NCBI RefSeq assembly: GCF_032490495.1
Contig: NZ_JAVYJB010000004.1
Span: 62,001-126,000 of the forward strand
Length of the DNA: 64,000 bases
Origin: Pilosibacter fragilis
GTDB taxonomy: Bacteria > Bacillota > Clostridia > Lachnospirales > Lachnospiraceae
Direction: 5' to 3'
Made by a program: the position numbers and the translations under genes. The notes under the pieces were generated by a model that ran no database searches, was not told where the DNA came from, and worked only from the letters and a program-made list of their open reading frames with translations. Positions 58,929 to 64,000 of the stretch are shown one piece after another. How positions within the stretch are numbered: the first letter of the stretch is position 1; every line of letters starts with the position of its first letter.

Positions 58929-61900
58929 ATGGAGAAAAGCAGAATGCGTCCGGTGCCGGCCGGCAAGAGCGTAAGAATGAGCTTCTCAAGACAGAAAGAA
59001 GTTCTTGAGATGCCGAACCTGATCGAGATCCAGAAGGATTCTTATCAGTGGTTCCTCGACGAGGGCCTGAAAGAGGTCTTTGACGATATCTCTCCGATCG
59101 CTGACTTTGCTGGACATCTGAGCCTGGAGTTTGTAGACTTCACGCTGTGCAAAGATGACATCAAATATACGATCGAAGAGTGCAAAGAGCGTGATGCGAC
59201 TTACGCGGCACCTTTAAAGGTTAAGGTGAGACTCTGCAACAAAGATAAAGATGAAATCAATGAACATGAGATTTTCATGGGCGATCTGCCGTTAATGACA
59301 GATACCGGCTCCTTCGTTATTAACGGTGCCGAGCGTGTTATCGTCAGCCAGTTGGTACGTTCCCCAGGTATATATTATGGAATCGATCATGATAAGATCG
59401 GTAAGGAATTATACTCCTGTACCGTGATCCCGAACCGTGGAGCATGGTTAGAGTATGAGACCGATTCCAACGACGTGTTCTATGTCCGTGTAGACCGTAC
59501 GAGAAAGGTCCCGGTTACAGTCCTGATTCGTGCGCTCGGATATGGAACAAACGCCGAGATCATCGATCTCTTCGGTGAAGAGCCGAAGCTTCTCGCAAGC
59601 TTTGGAAAAGATACATCCGACAACTATCAGGATGGTCTCCTTGAATTATATAAGAAGATCCGTCCGGGCGAGCCGCTGTCCGTTGACAGCGCTGAGAGCC
59701 TGTTAAATGGTATGTTCTTTGATCCGAGAAGATACGATCTCGCGAAGGTCGGCAGATACAAATTCAACAAGAAGCTCCACATGAAGAACCGTATCGTAGG
59801 ACAGATTCCGTCTGAGGATATCGTCGATACATCTACAGGTGAAATCCTTGCCGAAGCAGGAAAGGCAATCACAAAGGACCAGGCGATCGCGATCCAGAAC
59901 GCAGCAATCCCGTACGTATGGATCCAGACTGAGGAACGTGTAGAGAAGGTTCTCTCAAACCTCATGGTAGATCTTTCCGCATACGTAACATTTAATCCGG
60001 AAGAAGTAGGTATTACAGAATTAGTATACTACCCGGTATTAAAAGAGATTCTGGAAAAAGCAGGGGATGACGAGGAAGAGTTAAAAGCAGAACTCCACCG
60101 CAACATCCACGAGCTCGTTCCGAAGTGCATTACAAAGGAAGATATCCTTGCTTCCATCAACTACAATATGCACCTTGAGTACGGCATCGGCGTTAAGGAT
60201 GATATCGACCACCTTGGAAACCGTCGTATCCGTGCAGTCGGCGAGCTGCTTCAGAACCAGTACCGCATCGGTCTTTCCAGAATGGAGCGTGTGGTACGCG
60301 AAAGAATGACAACACAGGACATCGACGGAATTACTCCGCAGTCCCTGATCAATATCAAACCGGTAACCGCAGCAGTGAAGGAGTTCTTCGGAAGCTCCCA
60401 GTTATCCCAGTTCATGGACCAGAACAACCCGTTATCCGAGCTTACGCATAAGAGACGTCTCTCCGCGTTAGGACCGGGCGGTCTGTCCAGAGAACGTGCG
60501 GGATTCGAGGTTCGAGATGTACACTACACCCACTATGGCCGTATGTGTCCGGTCGAGACTCCTGAGGGACCGAACATCGGTCTGATTAACTCCCTTGCAA
60601 GCTATGCGAAGGTAAACCAGTACGGCTTTGTTGAGGCTCCGTACCGTGTCGTAGATAAGACTGATCCGGCAAACCCGCGTGTTACCGATGAAGTCGTTTA
60701 TATGACCGCGGACGAAGAGGATAACTACATCGTAGCACAGGCGAACGAGCCGCTCGATGAGGAAGGCCACTTCATCCACAACAACGTATCCGGTCGTTTC
60801 CGTGAGGAGACTTCCTCCTTCCAGAAGAGACAGATCGATTTAATGGACGTATCCCCGAGAATGGTATTCTCTGTCGCTACATCCATGATCCCGTTCTTAC
60901 AGAACGATGACGCGAACCGTGCCCTGATGGGATCCAACATGCAGCGTCAGGCAGTACCGCTTCTTTCCACAGAAGCTCCGGTCGTTGGTACCGGTATCGA
61001 GGGCAAGGCTGCCGTTGACTCCGGTGTCTGCGTTGTTGCAAAGAATGCTGGCGTTGTTGAGCGCTCCGCGTCCAATGAGATCGTGATCAAGAGAGATTCT
61101 GACGGAAACCGCGATGTTTACCGCCTGATCAAATTCTCACGAAGCAACCAGTCCAACAGCTATAACCAGAAGCCGATCGTTTACAAGGGAGACCATGTAG
61201 AGAAGGGCGAGGTTATCGCAGACGGACCGTCCACAAAGGATGGAGAGATCGCACTTGGTAAGAACCCGCTGATCGGATTCATGACCTGGGAAGGTTACAA
61301 CTACGAGGATGCGGTTCTCTTAAGCGAAAAACTCGTTATGAACGATGTATACACATCTGTTCATATTGAAGAATATGAATGCGAATCCCGTGACACCAAG
61401 TTAGGACCGGAAGAGATCACAAGAGATGTTCCGGGTGTTGGTGAGGACGCATTAAAAGACCTGGATGAGAGAGGAATCATCCGCATCGGCGCTGAGGTAC
61501 GTGCCGGTGATATCTTAGTCGGAAAGGTAACTCCGAAGGGAGAAACTGAGCTGACTGCAGAAGAAAGACTTCTCCGCGCGATCTTCGGTGAGAAGGCAAG
61601 AGAAGTCCGCGATACATCCTTAAAGGTGCCGCACGGCGCTTACGGAACCATCATCGACGCAAAACTCTTCACAAGAGAGAACGGCGACGAGCTTGCTCCT
61701 GGCGTAAACGAGACAGTCCGCATCTACATCGCACAGAAACGTAAGATCTCTGTCGGTGATAAGATGGCCGGCCGTCATGGTAACAAGGGTGTTGTCTCCC
61801 GTGTACTTCCAGTAGAGGATATGCCGTTCCTTCCGAATGGCCGTCCGCTCGATATCGTATTAAACCCGTTAGGCGTGCCGTCCCGAATGAACATCGGACA

Positions 61901-62792
61901 GGTCCTCGAGATCCACTTAAGCCTTGCTGCAAAGGCACTCGGCTTTAACGTTTCCACACCGGTATTCGATGGCGCGGACGAGAACGATATCCAGGATACA
62001 CTGGAGCTTGCAAATGATTATGTAAATATGGAATGGGATGCATTCCAGGAGAAGTATAAGGATATCCTTCGTCCGGATGCGATGGAATACCTCGGCGAGC
62101 ACCTTGACCATCGTGCTCTCTGGAAAGGCGTTCCGATCAGCCGTACCGGTAAAGTACAGCTCCGCGACGGACGTACAGGTGAATACTTCGATGGTCCGAC
62201 TACGATCGGACACATGCACTACCTGAAGCTGCATCACCTGGTTGATGATAAGATCCATGCCCGTTCCACAGGTCCATACGCACTGGTAACACAGCAGCCG
62301 TTAGGTGGTAAAGCACAGTTCGGCGGACAGCGTTTCGGTGAGATGGAGGTTTGGGCTCTTGAGGCTTACGGTGCGGCTTACACCCTTCAGGAGATCCTGA
62401 CTGTGAAGTCCGATGATGTTGTAGGACGTGTAAAGACCTACGAGGCGATCATCAAGGGCGAGAACATTCCGGAGCCGGGTATTCCGGAGTCCTTCAAGGT
62501 ACTCTTAAAAGAGTTACAGTCTCTCGGACTGGACGTAAGAGTGCTGCGTGACAACGGTGAAGAGGTCGATATGTCTGAGAACATCGACTACTCCGATACC
62601 AACTATGACCTTCGTTCCATCATCGAGGGAGACCGCCGCTACAACGATAAGGAAGACTTATCCGACTACGGATTCCAGAAGCAGGAATTCAAGGGCGACG
62701 AGCTTGTCAATGTGGAAGACGATGACTATACAAACGACGGTGCCAAAGACGACTATGTCGATGACGATTATACCGAGGATGACGACAAATAA
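58929..62792 (+). CDS. rpoB: DNA-directed RNA polymerase beta subunit
   Basis: The 1287-residue beta subunit has the rifampicin-pocket segment FGSSQLSQFMDQNNPLSELTHKRRLSALGPGG, the NADDANRALMGSNMQRQAVPL-like region and the GDKMAGRHGNKGV active-site segment. The highly acidic C-terminal tail (DDDYTEDDDK type) is seen in several Clostridia. The ATG at 58929 has GGGGTGA eight bases upstream; a GTG at 58917 overlaps that SD. It is followed by rpoC after 19 bp. Confidence 0.98.
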   Translation: MEKSRMRPVPAGKSVRMSFSRQKEVLEMPNLIEIQKDSYQWFLDEGLKEVFDDISPIADFAGHLSLEFVDFTLCKDDIKYTIEECKERDATYAAPLKVKVRLCNKDKDEINEHEIFMGDLPLMTDTGSFVINGAERVIVSQLVRSPGIYYGIDHDKIGKELYSCTVIPNRGAWLEYETDSNDVFYVRVDRTRKVPVTVLIRALGYGTNAEIIDLFGEEPKLLASFGKDTSDNYQDGLLELYKKIRPGEPLSVDSAESLLNGMFFDPRRYDLAKVGRYKFNKKLHMKNRIVGQIPSEDIVDTSTGEILAEAGKAITKDQAIAIQNAAIPYVWIQTEERVEKVLSNLMVDLSAYVTFNPEEVGITELVYYPVLKEILEKAGDDEEELKAELHRNIHELVPKCITKEDILASINYNMHLEYGIGVKDDIDHLGNRRIRAVGELLQNQYRIGLSRMERVVRERMTTQDIDGITPQSLINIKPVTAAVKEFFGSSQLSQFMDQNNPLSELTHKRRLSALGPGGLSRERAGFEVRDVHYTHYGRMCPVETPEGPNIGLINSLASYAKVNQYGFVEAPYRVVDKTDPANPRVTDEVVYMTADEEDNYIVAQANEPLDEEGHFIHNNVSGRFREETSSFQKRQIDLMDVSPRMVFSVATSMIPFLQNDDANRALMGSNMQRQAVPLLSTEAPVVGTGIEGKAAVDSGVCVVAKNAGVVERSASNEIVIKRDSDGNRDVYRLIKFSRSNQSNSYNQKPIVYKGDHVEKGEVIADGPSTKDGEIALGKNPLIGFMTWEGYNYEDAVLLSEKLVMNDVYTSVHIEEYECESRDTKLGPEEITRDVPGVGEDALKDLDERGIIRIGAEVRAGDILVGKVTPKGETELTAEERLLRAIFGEKAREVRDTSLKVPHGAYGTIIDAKLFTRENGDELAPGVNETVRIYIAQKRKISVGDKMAGRHGNKGVVSRVLPVEDMPFLPNGRPLDIVLNPLGVPSRMNIGQVLEIHLSLAAKALGFNVSTPVFDGADENDIQDTLELANDYVNMEWDAFQEKYKDILRPDAMEYLGEHLDHRALWKGVPISRTGKVQLRDGRTGEYFDGPTTIGHMHYLKLHHLVDDKIHARSTGPYALVTQQPLGGKAQFGGQRFGEMEVWALEAYGAAYTLQEILTVKSDDVVGRVKTYEAIIKGENIPEPGIPESFKVLLKELQSLGLDVRVLRDNGEEVDMSENIDYSDTNYDLRSIIEGDRRYNDKEDLSDYGFQKQEFKGDELVNVEDDDYTNDGAKDDYVDDDYTEDDDK

Positions 62793-62811
62793 TTAGAAGG
62801 GAGTACCGTTC

Positions 62812-64000
62812 ATGCCTGAGACAAATGAAACTTATCAGCCGATGACATTCGACGCGATCCGTATCGGACTTGCCTCTTCGGAAAAGATTCTGGAATGGTC
62901 CCATGGTGAGGTTAAGAAACCAGAGACCATCAACTACAGAACCTTAAAGCCGGAGAAAGACGGTCTGTACTGTGAGAGAATCTTTGGACCGACCAAGGAC
63001 TGGGAGTGTCATTGTGGTAAATACAAGAAAATCAGATATAAAGGTGTTATCTGTGACCGCTGCGGCGTTGAGGTAACAAAATCCAGCGTCCGCCGTGAGC
63101 GTATCGGACACATTGCGCTTGCTGCTCCGGTATCCCATATCTGGTATTTTAAAGGTATTCCGAGCCGTATGGGCCTGATTCTGGATATCTCTCCGAGAGT
63201 CCTCGAGAAAGTCCTGTACTTTGCTTCCTATATCGTTCTGGATGCCGGAAACACCGGTCTTCAGTTAAAACAGGTCCTTTCTGAGAAAGAGTACCGTGAT
63301 GCTGTTGAAAAGTATGGCTACGGCACATTCCGTGTGGGAATGGGTGCTGAGGCTGTTCAGGAACTTTTAAAGAATATCGATCTGGATAAGGACTCCGAAG
63401 AGCTTAGAAAAGCTCTTCAGGAGGCATCCGGCCAGAAGAGAGCGAGAATCATCAAACGTCTTGAGGTCGTAGATGCATTCCGCAGCTCCGGAAACAGACC
63501 GGAGTGGATGATCATGAATGTGATTCCGGTTATCCCGCCGGATATCCGTCCGATGGTTCAGCTTGACGGTGGACGTTTCGCGACATCCGACTTAAATGAC
63601 TTATACAGAAGAATCATCAACCGTAACAACCGTCTTGCAAGACTTCTTGAGCTCGGTGCTCCGGATATTATCGTCCGCAACGAGAAGAGAATGCTTCAGG
63701 AGGCCGTTGATGCCCTGATCGATAACGGCAGACGCGGCAGACCGGTTACAGGTCCTGGAAACCGTGCATTAAAGTCCCTTTCCGATATGTTAAAGGGTAA
63801 ACAGGGACGTTTCCGTCAGAACCTTCTCGGTAAGCGAGTTGACTATTCCGGACGTTCCGTTATCGTCGTTGGACCGGAACTTAAGATCTATCAGTGCGGT
63901 CTCCCGAAGGAGATGGCGATCGAGCTCTTCAAACCGTTCGTTATGAAGGAACTCGTTGCTAACGGAACCGCACATAACATCAAGAACGCGAAGAAGATGG
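62812..64000 (+). CDS. rpoC: DNA-directed RNA polymerase beta' subunit (partial, runs off the window)
   Basis: The first 396 codons of RpoC are present. They start MPETNETYQPMTFDAIRIG, with the N-terminal zinc ribbon (CHCGKYKKIRYKGVICDRCGVEV), the lid/rudder region and RQNLLGKRVDYSGRSVIVVGP. AGAAGGGAGTACC precedes the ATG. The catalytic NADFDGD motif lies beyond the window. It is co-transcribed with rpoB. Confidence 0.98.
   Translation, partial: MPETNETYQPMTFDAIRIGLASSEKILEWSHGEVKKPETINYRTLKPEKDGLYCERIFGPTKDWECHCGKYKKIRYKGVICDRCGVEVTKSSVRRERIGHIALAAPVSHIWYFKGIPSRMGLILDISPRVLEKVLYFASYIVLDAGNTGLQLKQVLSEKEYRDAVEKYGYGTFRVGMGAEAVQELLKNIDLDKDSEELRKALQEASGQKRARIIKRLEVVDAFRSSGNRPEWMIMNVIPVIPPDIRPMVQLDGGRFATSDLNDLYRRIINRNNRLARLLELGAPDIIVRNEKRMLQEAVDALIDNGRRGRPVTGPGNRALKSLSDMLKGKQGRFRQNLLGKRVDYSGRSVIVVGPELKIYQCGLPKEMAIELFKPFVMKELVANGTAHNIKNAKKM

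Overview
The window looks like a chromosomal segment of a Gram-positive, low-to-mid GC anaerobe of the Clostridia, most likely Lachnospiraceae. This is inferred from Clostridia-type SAM-I and T-box leaders, a PotC-PotD fusion, a Rho with a long Q/N/R-rich insertion, many intrinsic terminators and strong AGGAGG ribosome-binding sites. I see no rRNA, tRNA, CRISPR array, complete insertion sequence or prophage.

Layout. 1-10 kb: murA; metK under a SAM-I riboswitch; a histidine kinase/response regulator pair with a HAD phosphatase; an MFS transporter; a DEAD-box helicase. 10-20 kb: a polyamine ABC operon (potA-potB-potCD) on the minus strand, then a lactonase-family protein with aroC, rpiB, a PfkB kinase with udk, and a transglutaminase-like protein. 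20-31 kb: a purine/molybdenum block with an NCS2 nucleobase permease, an NTPase-MobA fusion, a ModE-type regulator, a FecBCD-like ABC transporter that is probably for molybdate or tungstate, and a three-subunit xanthine-dehydrogenase-type enzyme. 31-43 kb is accessory: an orphan pilin-like protein, citXG and citC without citDEF, remnants of hicA and of an Rpn-type nuclease, dus and small enzymes, a nitrilase-family enzyme, threonine dehydratase, an AAA-ATPase/PD-(D/E)XK protein and a YheO-like regulator facing a promoter with no gene. 43-64 kb: polysaccharide deacetylase, rarA, rho, an IclR regulator, a repeat-rich 1.5-kb gap, a MATE exporter, a trpXYZ-like transporter under a T-box, ftsH, a zinc-ribbon membrane protein, rpoB and the start of rpoC.

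The most notable content is the gap between the IclR and MATE genes (48.4-49.9 kb). It holds two tandem copies of a compact module. Each has a 28-codon membrane-peptide gene on the minus strand with its own promoter and strong SD, and a convergent ~80-nt RNA on the plus strand with its own promoter. The two transcription units end in one shared bidirectional terminator. A direct repeat links the small RNA to the peptide start codon, so the RNA is complementary to the peptide mRNA there. This is the architecture of Fst/par-type type I toxin-antitoxin systems. The linking repeat differs completely between the two copies but still pairs within each copy.

Four families of short structured repeats (called A, B, C and D here) are scattered through the window. 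Family A (~133 bp) has terminal inverted repeats and 8-bp flanking duplications. One A copy sits inside the second toxin-antitoxin copy, and the first copy preserves the matching empty site.
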